From Megalopta genalis (Eukaryota > Arthropoda > Insecta > Hymenoptera > Halictidae), in the NCBI RefSeq assembly GCF_051020955.1, contig NC_135014.1, positions 38,396,742 through 38,460,741 on the forward strand: a DNA stretch of 64,000 nucleotides, given 5' to 3'. Positions 1 to 11,160 of this stretch are shown here, piece by piece (within the stretch, counting starts at the first letter, position 1; every line of letters starts with the position of its first letter). The notes under the pieces are model-generated. The model did not search any database and was not told where the DNA came from. It worked only from the letters and a program-made list of their open reading frames with translations. A program made the translations under genes and the position numbers.

Positions 1-1474
1 GTTTCTCTTCCGGTTAATTACATTTGTATGTCATCTTAGAATAATAATCGTGCTTTGCATTATTGGTGGCATTATTATTCTTTTACAGCTAATTTGCAAA
101 ATCTTTATTTATCTCAAGTTTAAGGTGAATGGACTTACACTGATCGTCTCTTTTATTATCTCTCTTTATGTATAGTGTTTCAAGATAGTGTGGGTATAAC
201 TTCTGAAAGAAATTATTATTATCTTATTATTATCTCTTTTCTTAACCTTTCATCTGTTACGATAAACTGTAGAAAAATAAACTCATAATTTATTGGATTA
301 AATTGGTCTTATTATCTTATTAAATTGATTTATTATCTTGCTTTTTTAAGTAATTCTCACAGTCAGTACATAATTCTTTGAATAAAGAAAGCCAAATTAT
401 TTTGATGTATATCGTTATTTAAGACTATCATGTATGGCTTACCATTCGGAGAATACTGAATGGTTTCACCGAAATTTTATAATAAGTGGATTTTCATGTA
501 GAATATAAATTGTAAAACACAAATATTGATTTCGTTCTTTAATAATTTTTATGAGTTGAAAATAATGCGACACTATTTTTAAATTCCTTAAATACTTTTA
601 CTTGGGATTCTGTAAATACCTTTTTTAACGTTATCAAATTTCTTTCAATAAAATTTCTGCTATCTTTTGATGTTATCTTCATACCTTGAATTTTAATCGA
701 CGACTTATAGACGATCCAGTCGAAACGGTTAGATGTCTAATCATATCTTATCAGCATGAATCATGTAAACCACGATCGTGATCTCATATTTGATGCAGGC
801 ACCCACTTTATATTCGGTTCGTAACATTTAAATTTAAAATACGGAGTTATGAAACTTGCGTCATCGATTTTCGAGGAAGCAGCTACTCTAAGACTTAAGG
901 TTCCTTTGAGTGTTTTCGTTATCTTTATACGTAGAATATGATAACATCAAAGAATATCTTAAAGCCACGACAAAACATTATTTTACATTCTGCTTATACA
1001 CTTATTTTTCTTAACACTCAAGCGGTGAACCTTCTGGATAAAATTATAACTGAGTTTGCTTAAGACCATTTATAATTTTATTTACCAATTTTGTTCAACA
1101 TATTTTTGAAAGAGGTTCTTTTTGGAAATATAAAGGCATTTGTAATATTTTACATGAATTTAATTTTATAAATCCAAGGTTTTTTGTATTTTGATATTTG
1201 TATACTCCACTTTAATATACCATAAAGGATATTTTCCCTTCAATATATATTTATTTATGGCGTAGAAGTCAAAATTATATTAGTGTTCGAATATTTTCGT
1301 TGGCCACTCTACATGAAATGAAAGTTTCAGTAGATTTATAACTGTTTCTTCGAATGAAAATTTAAAAGTAAAAGAATAGCTGTTGTATCAAAACCAAATG
1401 TGTTCCTTTATGTGTGCAGAAGAACCTCAGTGACGTAGATAGACAAAGCCTCACCTTTAAATGTTCATTAACTA
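1..1474. other. AT-rich gene-free stretch
   Basis: This stretch is AT-rich with stops in all frames and no recognisable coding segment. It holds one degraded family A copy near 484-620 and a 17-base word at 121-137 that recurs inside the AAT microsatellite at 1514-1530. I see nothing else. Confidence 0.7.
484..620 (+). repeat. Family A dispersed repeat, degraded copy
   Basis: The segment opens with GTGGATTTTCATGTAGAATA, the same end seen at 31887 (GTGGATTTTCATGTAAAATA). The interior also matches that copy: a run of TTTAATAATTTT, then GAGTTGAAAATAATG, then an AAATACTTTTA block. The far end (GCATAAAATCC) is not visible here, so the copy is truncated or diverged. Confidence 0.5.
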
Positions 1475-1622
1475 ATATAATAATATATATGTAATAATAT
1501 AATAATAATAATATAAGGTGAATGGACTTAATAATAATATATAATAATAATAATAATAACATAATAATATAATAATATAATAATAATATATAATAATAAA
1601 TATATTATGTAATAAATATATA
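1475..1622. repeat. AAT/ATAAT microsatellite
   Basis: About 150 bp of TAATAATAT-type repeats made of ATA and AAT units. It is interrupted at 1514-1530 by the non-repeat word TAAGGTGAATGGACTTA, which also occurs at 121-137. Confidence 0.9.
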
Positions 1623-2497
1623 ACAATATTCACGTTCTGTTCTATATAAATCATTTATATTTATTTTGTCTATTCGAATTTGTTAATAATATATTTGATG
1701 CTATTTAAATCTACAGTGCATCAGAATATGCTATGTTTCGACGATGCAAGTACAGATACAGAAATATTACGTCAGATCTACCTTCTTTTGATTTCATAAC
1801 TTTCAGAAGAGAAGCTCTATTTTTCACACAGAAATAACTACTGCTCTGTCCTGGTTTCCTCCGTGTTCCCATATGCCAAGGCTTTTCTGCAGATCCAACT
1901 TGCTGACTCCTCGCCGTAACCTTGTCGAATACATAATAAGCTTGCGACGAGCTGAGAAATATTCTTGTGTGCATTTCAAATGAAACAATTTATACTACCG
2001 CCGTTTCTCGCCTGACGCTCAAACGAGCTCTGTCGACGCTTTCCTGACGGTGTTACGTGTGGGCACGGAGTACTTTCACGGAAAAACTACGGTTCCTTTA
2101 CGAAATCAATTTCCATCACGTATACTCTCCGTCTAGAAATTACTTTGGCAACGAAATTCGAAAACAGCCTGACAGATGAAGGACATACGTTAAATTTTAC
2201 GACTTTTCTCAACGTTCAAGATTTCACCGAATTTCAAATGCGATAGGGTTAAAGTAAATGTCTTAGTGATTTGAGATACCTAAACATGAATTTACATTTT
2301 CATTAATATTGAGCTGTGCATTAATAATTAGATTATTATTTATTATTATTATGTCTTTTTATGAATCTCATCATATCGGCGACAGTAGATTCAAATATCT
2401 AGTCCCTAAAAATTGACTCAGCGTATTGATTGACGCCTTGGCTCAGCGTATTTAAATCGTCATCTAATTACTCAATTTTTGGCAATTAAATAAAATA
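1623..2497. other. Gene-free stretch, mixed composition
   Basis: The part at 1700-2250 is less AT-rich than its surroundings. It contains an open minus-strand frame of 87 codons (1711-1974) with no motif I recognise and no plausible splice context. A short ATT run lies near 2330-2352. No gene is supported. Confidence 0.6.
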
Positions 2498-2586
2498 TTA
2501 GGTTGTTCGAAAAGTTGTTTCGTTTTTCTACAAGAAAATGAAAGACGGTTTCTTAATGTTTAGAATAAAAAAAGAAACTTTTTGAC
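2498..2586 (+). mobile_element. Mariner-like terminal fragment or mini-element
   Basis: It begins TTAGGTTGTTCGAAAAGTTG directly after a TA dinucleotide (2496-2497), which resembles the terminal inverted repeat common to insect mariner elements. About 70 bp on, AAAGAAACTTTTTGACA looks like the inverted inner half of the same terminus, though its outermost bases have diverged. This could be a very short deletion derivative of a mariner, or a lone 5' end followed by chance similarity. No transposase sequence lies between. Confidence 0.5.
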
Positions 2587-2859
2587 ATTTTTCTGGTAGT
2601 TTGGAAATCTTATGTTTGTATATGTCCTCTTTATTATTGGTAACACTTTTACAAAGCGAAATTTTTTTGGAAAAGGAAATAACTTTTCCAAGGACCCAAT
2701 ATATTGCTAACAATAGAATGGCGAAAAGGTCTACAAGAAATATCTTCAAAAATATATTCTGAAAAGGTGACGAATAAAGCTAGGAATGCGTAAGTAGACT
2801 ACGAATTTGTATACAAAATGGAAATTGTTTGCATTAATGGCAAATTACAGGTATCGCAT

Positions 2860-2995
2860 AAACATGCATTTTATTTTTTAATTATTTTTGTGAGTCAACA
2901 CTAATTCAACAGTATCTTTTCATGTTCAAAAGGCTCTGTTGTCTCGCATTTGATGCATTCTTTTTTCATAGATGCATAAAATCCGCTGTTCAGTC
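2860..2995 (-). repeat. Family A dispersed repeat, reverse copy
   Basis: It ends with GATGCATAAAATCCGCTG, the reverse complement of the family A left end (CGGATTTTATGCATTTAT). It starts near CATGCATTTTATTTTTTAAT, which resembles the right end (TTATGCAAAATAAAAATTG). Both ends point to a complete but diverged copy of about 135 bp. Confidence 0.5.
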
Positions 2996-3009
2996 ATAAG
3001 TGTTGTCAA

Positions 3010-4469
3010 TTCTTTAGTTGTGAAAATGGTACGTCGTCCGAAAATTAAGTCACAAAATATTATTATGAATATTTTATTTTTTTCGGTTTTTAAGATTTTG
3101 TTACATGATCTGATTCTCGAAGAAAAATATTTTCAGCATTTTAAAAAAATCTTCAATATCTTAAATGCATAAAAATCCCTAAAACCATGTTGCGTTCTAA
3201 AAATTCGATACTTTTGTATATTCGTTCAGTGTAACCCTTTGTAAGATAATTAAGGAGAACGTCAGAGTTAATATTGATAGCACTACAGAAGCCTTTGTGT
3301 TATGTAATGCACTATTACACATTTGAGTGCTATGTACGGAATTATGTACGCAGTTCTACAGCTAATGCTAGTGATTCCTTTCGGTCTCTCTCAAGGGCCT
3401 CTGTGAGCGATGCCTTTTGCAGATAAAAACGACCGAAATTGCTTTTCACCGTGGGAAAGCGGTTCGTCGCTAGCAAGGCCGAAGGTAGCAGGCCTGAAAA
3501 CTTTCCTACTCGTATCTCGATTCAAATTTCTACCCGCGCAACTCGTTTACCTGATACAACCTCAATTACGGATCTGAACACATTTGAAATATTATTTCAT
3601 TTCATCATTAGTTCCATGCTCGCGATCACTATTAAAATAACATTATTTGAAATATTATTTTATAGAATTGAATAAAATTGTATTTGGATAAAAATGACAA
3701 ATAAATAATTAATCATTATTCGATCATTTAGTATTCGAGTTAATCATTATTCGTTTCGCGAACCTTTCTTCGTTATTTATTATTCGTCATTTTCTATTCG
3801 CAGTTGACCCTGGAAAAATGCGATCAACAACAAGCTTATGCCATTTATAGTTTTCAAATTAGAGAATTGAGGACCCCATTTTCCTTTCATGGAGTATACA
3901 ATTGACACTATTGCAAGTCGTTTTGGTTATTGAATCTAAGAAGCCCAAAGTGGCTCGCAAACCGCTATAAACTATGAATACCTTGCATCACGTGCCATCG
4001 ACTCCTGCATGCGGAACATTATTTATGGCTATACAACCAGTGTCCAGAGACCATAACCATTATACATGTATTATATGCTCTACGGCGAGATCAGCTCTCT
4101 ATCCGCAGAACTAACCTTACACGAAACTACTGCAGTCAGAAAGTCATGTTTCCGTGAACGGTAAATAACGAGGAGCCCATCGAAGCGCGAATAACGTGAA
4201 CGCGGGAAAGAATTTATGCATTTGTCGAACGGAAAACAAGCACGGTGGAGAAAACGCATTATTACGATACAGTGAAATTTCGTTTATCCGAACTCCAATC
4301 ATCTGAAATAATTTTATCACGATTCCCAGCTTACCGAATATTCTGCTGGCCATTCGTTATTGGACAGTCTATAACTACGTCTCTGATAGAGATAGGGGTT
4401 AAAAATTTACACGAAACGGTTTCTCTTTATGATCTATCGAATGGCACATCAGCCGTTTAAATCGGCTCG
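3010..4469. other. Gene-free stretch
   Basis: No coding similarity is visible. A 14-base word TTAATCATTATTCG occurs twice, at 3709 and 3740, as a small local duplication. The block at 4140-4460 is less AT-rich and open in several frames without recognisable motifs. Confidence 0.6.
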
Positions 4470-4799
4470 AGGGCACTTTTGACCCCCTTAACCCGCTATA
4501 CCCTTTTACAACTTTCAATACCTGTACGTCGATCGATTTTAATAAAATTTTCAGTATACATATAAGTTACCGAGATCTACGAAACGGATTTTTTCAATTA
4601 GCGTCATAGACACGGACAAAGTATTGAAGAAAAAACGTGAGTTTTGTATTTTTTGTCAACCTAAATGATAGCAAAATTAACGTTGTATAGTAAACAAATT
4701 CCTCCAACATCCCAAAAAAATTTAAATTGCTTGGTCCAATTATAAAAAAAAGTTATTCCGCTTTTAAAAGTTGCACGAATACTTTTTACGCTGACCGTA
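4470..4799 (+). mobile_element. Tc1-like terminal repeat family C, copy 1
   Basis: The segment ends AATACTTTTTACGCTGACCG before TATA, which looks like a Tc1/mariner-type terminus. The interior word AAAATTTTCAGTATACATAT followed by AAGTTACCGAGATCT recurs in diverged form at about 45610. The 3' block (GTTATTCCGCTTTTAAAAG) recurs at about 48482. No transposase is readable, so it is best taken as a non-autonomous or decayed copy with no clear 5' terminus. Confidence 0.45.
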
Positions 4800-6670
4800 T
4801 ATCAGTTAAGCGTTAAAATAGTCGACCCGTCGCTGGGCCAATATCCATTCAACTTTGAGGAAGCGAGGGACGCTTACGGAGCAATTAATCCAGCACAATG
4901 CTGAAAGCATTTCCTAATACATACAACCTTTGGATTTACTATTTCCGTTCTACACGGGATATGGGAAGCAAGCCGTGTGACAAAGGTGAGCTGACTCGTG
5001 AGTGCTCGTGTGAGGAGACATGGGAAGTCTCAATATTATTTCTTCCGGGCAAGTTGATTCGGCTTACGTGTGCCATGCTGGTCCGCTTGGGTTCGTGCGA
5101 AAGGCCGTTAACACTTTCATCAAAGAACAAGTGAGCTAGGTCACTGCCAAAGTAAGCATGAACTCTATTTGGTTCGTCGACGCAACTACCACCACTTGGC
5201 CAGCTTTATTTTTAGCCACTGTTATCTCTTTATTTTGATAACACCGCTAATAACCGTTTTTACACCATCTCCGTGAAAGAATTTAAATCTGTCGAATGTT
5301 ATATGCCAATTAAAAATAGAAAAACATCGAAAGAAAGAGTCGAAGTGTTCTCAATATTGTATGAACGATAATTCTATCGTCCATAAAATTATTTCAACGT
5401 AGTTAATGTCTTTATAAATAAAGTAGAAGCATAATGGAAACTATACTGATCTTCCCTTTTGACTTGTTCGCATTAATTTTTATTACGAGTGTATCCTGAT
5501 TTTAACGATATGAAGATAAAAAAAAATGCTATTCGATCTTTGTCAATTTATATGTTTTGTTACACTTTGATACTAAGTTCATGGGTTAAACACGAAGTTT
5601 TTAATTTACGCTCATTAAAATTGTAAAGATACGTTTATGAGTTATTTATTAATTTTTGTTACTTAGAACAAATATTGCAGTGAAAATCGTTAAAAATTCG
5701 TATAATTATATTATCGTTATTTTTATGAGCTAATAATAGAGTAGATGATTTTAGTGTTCTGCAAACCGTATGTTAAAAACCTGCACGTGACATAAATCCA
5801 TAATTATGTTATTTCGTCGGCGAAATAAACAAGTCTCCGCCAAAATCCAAGCACATGACATATGTATGAAATCTTCTGAAAGCTACAGGATCATTTATTA
5901 GAGGGAAAAAGTCGAGGAAGATGTCGCATTGGTACGGTTATAACTGCGTTCAATGCAAGGAGCGCAACATGCAGTCTCGAAATAACGCAACGACACGACA
6001 CGACGTGTCCTTTTCGTGGTTGAACGAGTACACGCTACCTTCTACGAATATTTCACGCGTATTTGTCCCGGTATCTCTTTGCCTACATTGTTCCTCGTGT
6101 ACATAAACCCAGATATCTCTTGTTCGTTCTACTAGTGCTTCCTGTTTGTATGTACACTGACTCTATTCCGTATTTTCATCTCCTCTACGTCATGAAGATT
6201 CCAGGCGCATTTCCAAGTTATTGACAGAAAAAAATCGCGTGTTCCAAGCTACAATTTTCTTACCGAATATCGATCTGTAGGACAAACATTTGTCAATTAT
6301 CGATAACTAAAATGAGCATACTTCTGTAAACACGCCATCGTTTAGAGCGATTGACAAAAATCGGCTTTAGCCATTGTCAGATGTACACCTGCGTCGTTAT
6401 ATTTTATTTATAAAAACGGCAAGTTTGTTAATTTTTGATCTAACTAAATAACTTTTATTTATCTAATGAAATTTTATGTTGTTAGTGTATATCTAGTTAT
6501 TATCGTTTTATAAATATTTAAATAGCTTAAGGATTAAAGTGTAATATTGAAAATATTGTGAGATCATTTATCGTTTCTTAATATCTCTAAATGTATTATA
6601 CATGTATTAATTTTATATCGAAATTCTATTTTTATATTTCTTTAATTATCGTTACGCATTTTCTACAGAA
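4800..6670. other. Gene-free stretch
   Basis: An open plus-strand frame at 4898-5134 (78 codons) shows no motif I recognise. The rest is AT-rich with frequent stops. I see no RNA gene or clear repeat. Confidence 0.6.
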
Positions 6671-7220
6671 TTGTGTTTTCCAAATGGTGTCACCATGATT
6701 CTACCGCATTATGGATGCCTCAATGTTGATACCACACTCGAGTTAACACGAGTTACCACGCATCCGCTGAAGTCGCAAAATAAGGTACTGGCATTCGTGG
6801 ATTTTTATCGTCGATGTCACGCCGCGCTAAATCGTGTTATTGTCGTCCTAGTTGGAAATTATCCAGGCTACAAACCCTCGCTGGTTTAACTGCGGATCCG
6901 AGGACAGCGCGAATATCAATATCTGCTACTGCATACTGTGCCACAGGACTCCGCACCTCTATTGGCAGTAAAGGTATCTCACGCGTAGCAAATCGCTACA
7001 GTGCATGGAGACCACCGCATCATTGTTTACTTTATTCCAAGTTTAATAAAGGCCTACCTCAGCCTTAAACCGAGTCAGTTTCATAGTTAATCCTTGGACG
7101 GTGGATGCTTTTAACGATTTCATAACAGCCACGGCTAGATCCACTCGAATCCTCGCATATATCAATTCTCTTTCAGATATTTTTCAACCCGTTCCTATGA
7201 AATCAACGCTAAGTCCTCCT
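6671..7220 (+). pseudogene. Possible gypsy-like pol relic (weak)
   Basis: One frame at 6671-6889 reads FVDFYRRCHAALN followed by a VLVGNYPGYKP-like stretch. This resembles the segment after the reverse transcriptase palm in Ty3/gypsy pol proteins, where an FYRR block precedes the RNase H region. Further downstream, short stretches in other frames are suggestive of RNase H (about 6925-7060), but only if several frameshifts and stops are accepted. No catalytic residues can be placed. Chance resemblance is a real alternative. Confidence 0.25.
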
Positions 7221-7352
7221 TCTGGACTGAATATAAATTAAGTAGTTAATATAAAAAAGTATAAATAATAGTTATATGCGTGACCTAAATTCATTTTTCG
7301 TTGTTCATATTCGTTATTGATGAGAGAAATTCGATTATGTTAGACACAAGTA

Positions 7353-7515
7353 TTTGGACTTTGGATTTTATGCATTTCTAATAAAAATGGCCAGATAATA
7401 TGCTAAGCAATGAAGACGTTAAAAATCATGAAAAGAAGAGACACATTTTTAGTTTATTTCTGATCTTTACCAGTTGATTCAGGCAAATTATTATGTATAA
7501 AGATCCGAAATCTAC
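7353..7515 (+). repeat. Family A dispersed repeat
   Basis: It starts with CTTTGGATTTTATGCATTTC and ends with TATGTATAAAGATCCGAAAT, the two characteristic ends of family A in the forward orientation. The length is about 160 bp. A second copy lies less than 100 bp downstream. Confidence 0.55.
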
Positions 7516-7605
7516 TCGTAAGAGTTCTCGTTAAAAGAAACTCTACTCCGGTTAATTACAACGGTTATCGAAGAGGAGAACTGATTTCGGTTGCTTATAA
7601 CTCTG

Positions 7606-7735
7606 TGGATTTTATGCATTTACGGCAAGAGCTTATTTAAAATTATACAATTAAAAAGAATTGTATTTGTCTCTTACAACTTGCAATTGATACAGACAGT
7701 TTTTATTTTGCATAAAGATACACAGTCTATTTATA
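7606..7735 (+). repeat. Family A dispersed repeat
   Basis: It starts with TGTGGATTTTATGCATTTAC and ends with TTTTGCATAAAGATACACAG followed by TCTATTTATAAC. The same TCTA-TATAAC continuation follows the copies at 27466 and 39966, so the true element may extend past the recognisable end. Confidence 0.55.
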
Positions 7736-7739
7736 ACAA

Positions 7740-8748
7740 TTATCGAAGGGTGGAATTCTAGTTTTAACACTCGTAACAATTACGGATGAGAGAAATTGCA
7801 CATACTATATGTAAATCCATTTGTATGTAGATGTGTTTTCTTTGTTTTTGACTAAAGATTTTGAAACATTTCTTTCTTTCCCACGGCAATATGTCGAAAG
7901 TCAAAGTTTCGTTTGATAATGCGTCTTTTATCTCAATCAGCCCGCCTCATTAGGAGTCGAAACATCTGTCAACGAGCAAGTCGCGCTATAGTATGCATTA
8001 TTTAACTGTATAACAACAAAACAGCTTGAGGTGTCGTTGTCACAGTCATCCTCCTAGTACTCGCCGTTAGTTGCTTGCAACTCCTCCCCATTCCTCTTGT
8101 TCATCCCATCCCATCCGTCCCTGTCTCCCCTCTCCGACCCCGGTCGCTTCAACATATACAGTGAAATTTAATTACTCCGAGCGGGCACTCACTGAAACTC
8201 CACTTGAGCGTGTAATAATTTCGTCGGGAGCTGAGAGGAACGCTGGAAACGAGGAGGCCTCCGACCTCCTTGCCGAAGAGAAATTCGTGGGGAGTAGAGA
8301 TATTCTAATCCTTCCCACCCCCTCCGCGACCGGCTCCTCCCTCCTTTTAATCTCTGTCTAAGTATACACCCTGTGTTTCAGACGATTAATCGAGTTCCCA
8401 CGTTCTCAGTTTTTTCCCCGCGATCCCGACCGCTGTAATCGTTGCACCTACAAACTCATAACGCCAGATTTTCCTTGGAATTGTTCGAATACCGTGTCTC
8501 GTTTGAATTTCGGCGCGGGAGTTCAACCTTCGAGTCGATTGATTACCGGGATTTGAACTTCGATGTAGCCGTGGAAATTTAAATTTGAAATCGACCGGCG
8601 AAACGTGAATCTGAATTCCAATTCGACCGTATAAATTCGTGTACATTCGCCGGTAAAATTTGCAAAACCAATTAATTGGAAAGGAGTATTGGAATACATT
8701 TTGTTTCGTCATTTGTGGCGGAAATTACGTCGGTAGATTTTAAGAAAT
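7740..8748. other. Gene-free stretch with GC-richer block
   Basis: The segment 8050-8720 is clearly richer in G and C than its surroundings. It includes a pyrimidine-rich run near 8075-8150, made of repeated CCTCCCC- and CATCCC-like words. Open frames exist on both strands (8071-8361 plus, 8386-8712 minus) but neither shows motifs. It may be a conserved non-coding or regulatory block. Confidence 0.4.
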
Positions 8749-8880
8749 ACGTAACTATTGTAGTATCGTATACGTAATTATTATTAATACGTATTAATAC
8801 GTATAGTATTAATAACGTAACTATTGTTGTATCATATACGTAATTATTATTAATACGTATTGCATTATATACGTAACCAT
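8749..8880. repeat. 66-bp tandem duplication rich in ATACGTAT palindromes
   Basis: The word ACGTAACTATTG starts at 8749 and again at 8815, giving a 66-bp period. Each unit carries ATACGTAATTATTATTAATA. The perfect 18-bp palindrome ATACGTATTAATACGTAT sits in the first unit. A third partial unit begins near 8870. Confidence 0.75.
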
Positions 8881-9162
8881 GTATCCATGGAATAAACGTG
8901 TCAGCTTGCTAGATTAATTGTGTGCGAAGACGGGAAACACGCATGGTGTTCATTTAATAACTATCGAGACCTAAACGCGATTAACACTCGAATGACAAGT
9001 ATGAACCCTGTGACAAGAATGCGACTAAAATTAGAAGTATATAATAAAATAAGAGGTATAAATATATTTTTTTGTAAATAATGGCTTTTCAAGTTGTTGG
9101 CTAAAAGAAAACAATATTATTCTAAACTTACATATATACAATACGTGCAAATGATGTGTTGT

Positions 9163-9622
9163 ACTGTGAGTGGCAGATCGCAGAATTCGCATTGAAGTGG
9201 GATTTTGTTTTAAAGGCGTGTCAGTTTTATTATTATATTTTTTATAGTAATCTGTTCAGTTAAACTTGTTCTCTTTTATTATAGCATATATAGTAAATTG
9301 GAGTGGATTTTATATAGCATACATAGTAAATTGGAGTGGTTCATCGTTATTTTGTGTGGTTTCATGATGTTCATAGTAGTCCATTCTTTTTGCCATTTCT
9401 CCAATATTTTCTATCTGATAGATTCCTTGATGTCGTAGGATGATCAGCTTCTGGCTAATGTATATTGTTTCATAACAATGAGAATATTTTATTTACTTAA
9501 ATTTCGTATACTTTTTATTATAACATATGCTTTAATAAAAAAGATCGTTAAAAAATTTATGTGTTAAACTGTAATGTTAGTGTTAAACTGCTTTGTGTCT
9601 TAATTTTCGATCTGCCAGTGTA
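9163..9622. mobile_element. Possible inverted-repeat element
   Basis: GAGTGGCAGATCGCAGAATT near 9168 is matched in inverted orientation by AATTTTCGATCTGCCAGTGT near 9602. The arms are only about 20 bp with several mismatches, and no target duplication is evident. The interior contains the 33-bp tandem duplication at 9281-9339. Confidence 0.35.
9281..9339. repeat. 33-bp tandem duplication
   Basis: ATAGCATATATAGTAAATTG followed by GAGTGG is repeated 33 bp later as ATAGCATACATAGTAAATTG followed by GAGTGG, with one substitution. It lies within the possible inverted-repeat element at 9163-9622. Confidence 0.8.
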
Positions 9623-9629
9623 TTTTTCG

Positions 9630-10665
9630 GTACAGTAAATTTACTGATGAATGTAAAGTGAAGGTACTTAGAATGATGAGGTAACAATTCAGTATTCGAA
9701 GATCACTTCACCTTTTCACTATTTATTCCAAGTGACGCTCTTTGTCGAAGCGTCGAGTACCGAACTGTTTCTTCCTCCTGAATCTCATTGTTGTTTTAGA
9801 TAACACCTAGGCTCTACTTACTTATTCTATCATAAATATTTATATTTACGATTCAAAACGAGCTTTGCTACTGTTTAAACGATAATGTTTAAATACACTG
9901 TTAAACAAAACCTAGCTTCTGACGATTATTAAAATCACAACAGTTTCGTCAAGGACTAAAGAGAAACTAACACGTTGAGCTGAAAAACCTCGAAGAGTAT
10001 ATTGAAAAAGATTGATGAATGAAATTATAGACGAGTCTGAGCACACTCAGCCATATTATTGCTCATAAGGTCTGATATCCGAGAGATAAACATTTCTTTT
10101 GTATTGCAATTGAAATTTTCATTTTTTTTATAAATATCACTGGATCCTGTACAATTTATTTTTTGAAAATCTACCGTTTTCATGTTTTGAAAATTATGAA
10201 GATAAATAAATAGTTGCGGAATTCTTAAACAATACATTATTTTGTAAACATTTAAGCTTTAAATTTCAGACTAAACTTTGGAAAAACTAATTTCTTGTAA
10301 AATACCGATAGCTGAAACTAACGGTTTCTGTTCAAAAAGTCGCTCGTTTTTCATACACGCAATAAAATCTGGGACAAAAAAGGAATAACCTTGTATGGCA
10401 CGCGGATTTTCATGTGTAAAATAAACGTACAGTGTTCCGAACAATTCGATCGAGTGGTTTTCGAAAATGCGGTTAGCAGACATACGCGTTGAAAGTATTC
10501 GGTGTAATATGGAGCATGCAGTTGGGAACATAGGCGTTCATGATTGTAACTGGATCAATGTTCTTTCATATCCTTGAATCTTTCGCATATGTATTCAAGG
10601 CATTATGTTTTAATTCACTATGTAACCCTTTATGCTCTTTTTATATATCGGTATAAAAAAATGGG
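9630..10665. other. Gene-free stretch
   Basis: AT-rich sequence. Two minus-strand open frames (10025-10237 and 10271-10531) show no recognisable motif. No repeats stand out. Confidence 0.6.
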
Positions 10666-11160
10666 TATACGCTTACCTACAAAAGTTAAGAAAGTTTATA
10701 TATTGTTAAAATTTAAATAAAATTTTATATTTTAATAAGTGTACGTCTTACTAAATTAAACGTACATATTTACATTGCAATACTGTTTTATTTAGTGCAT
10801 ATGGTAAATAAAAAAGTAATAATACTCAAAAAAATAAAAATAAAAATGAATATTCTCGATTCGTATTGTGATTTACATTGCAAGATTTATATTGTGCCAA
10901 CGAAAACATTAATTTAATTTTTTGTATAATTTCCTAACTTTTATTTTATTGTTATATTTTTTATTTTTTTATTTATTTATATTATTTTTTGAATTTATCA
11001 TAGACACTAAATAAAACAATATTGCAACTTAAACTATGTGTTATATGCTTCCCTATATTTCTGTACTCTTAATTTTATATGACGTATATTTATTAAAATA
11101 TCAAATTTTACTCGAATATTAACGATGTCGAAAGTTTGTCAACTTTAGTCCGTAAGTGTA
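10666..11160. mobile_element. 495-bp element with imperfect inverted ends (family D)
   Basis: It opens TATACGCTTACCTACAAAAG followed by TTAAG. It closes with GTCAACTTTAGTCCGTAAGTG followed by TA, whose reverse complement is TACACTTACGGACTAAAG followed by TTGAC. The interior is very AT-rich with no coding trace. A related copy starts near 47697 (TACACTTAACAACAAAAG), and both share a block near their 3' halves: AATAAAACAATATTGCAACT here and AATAAAGCATTATTGCAATA there. Confidence 0.45.
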
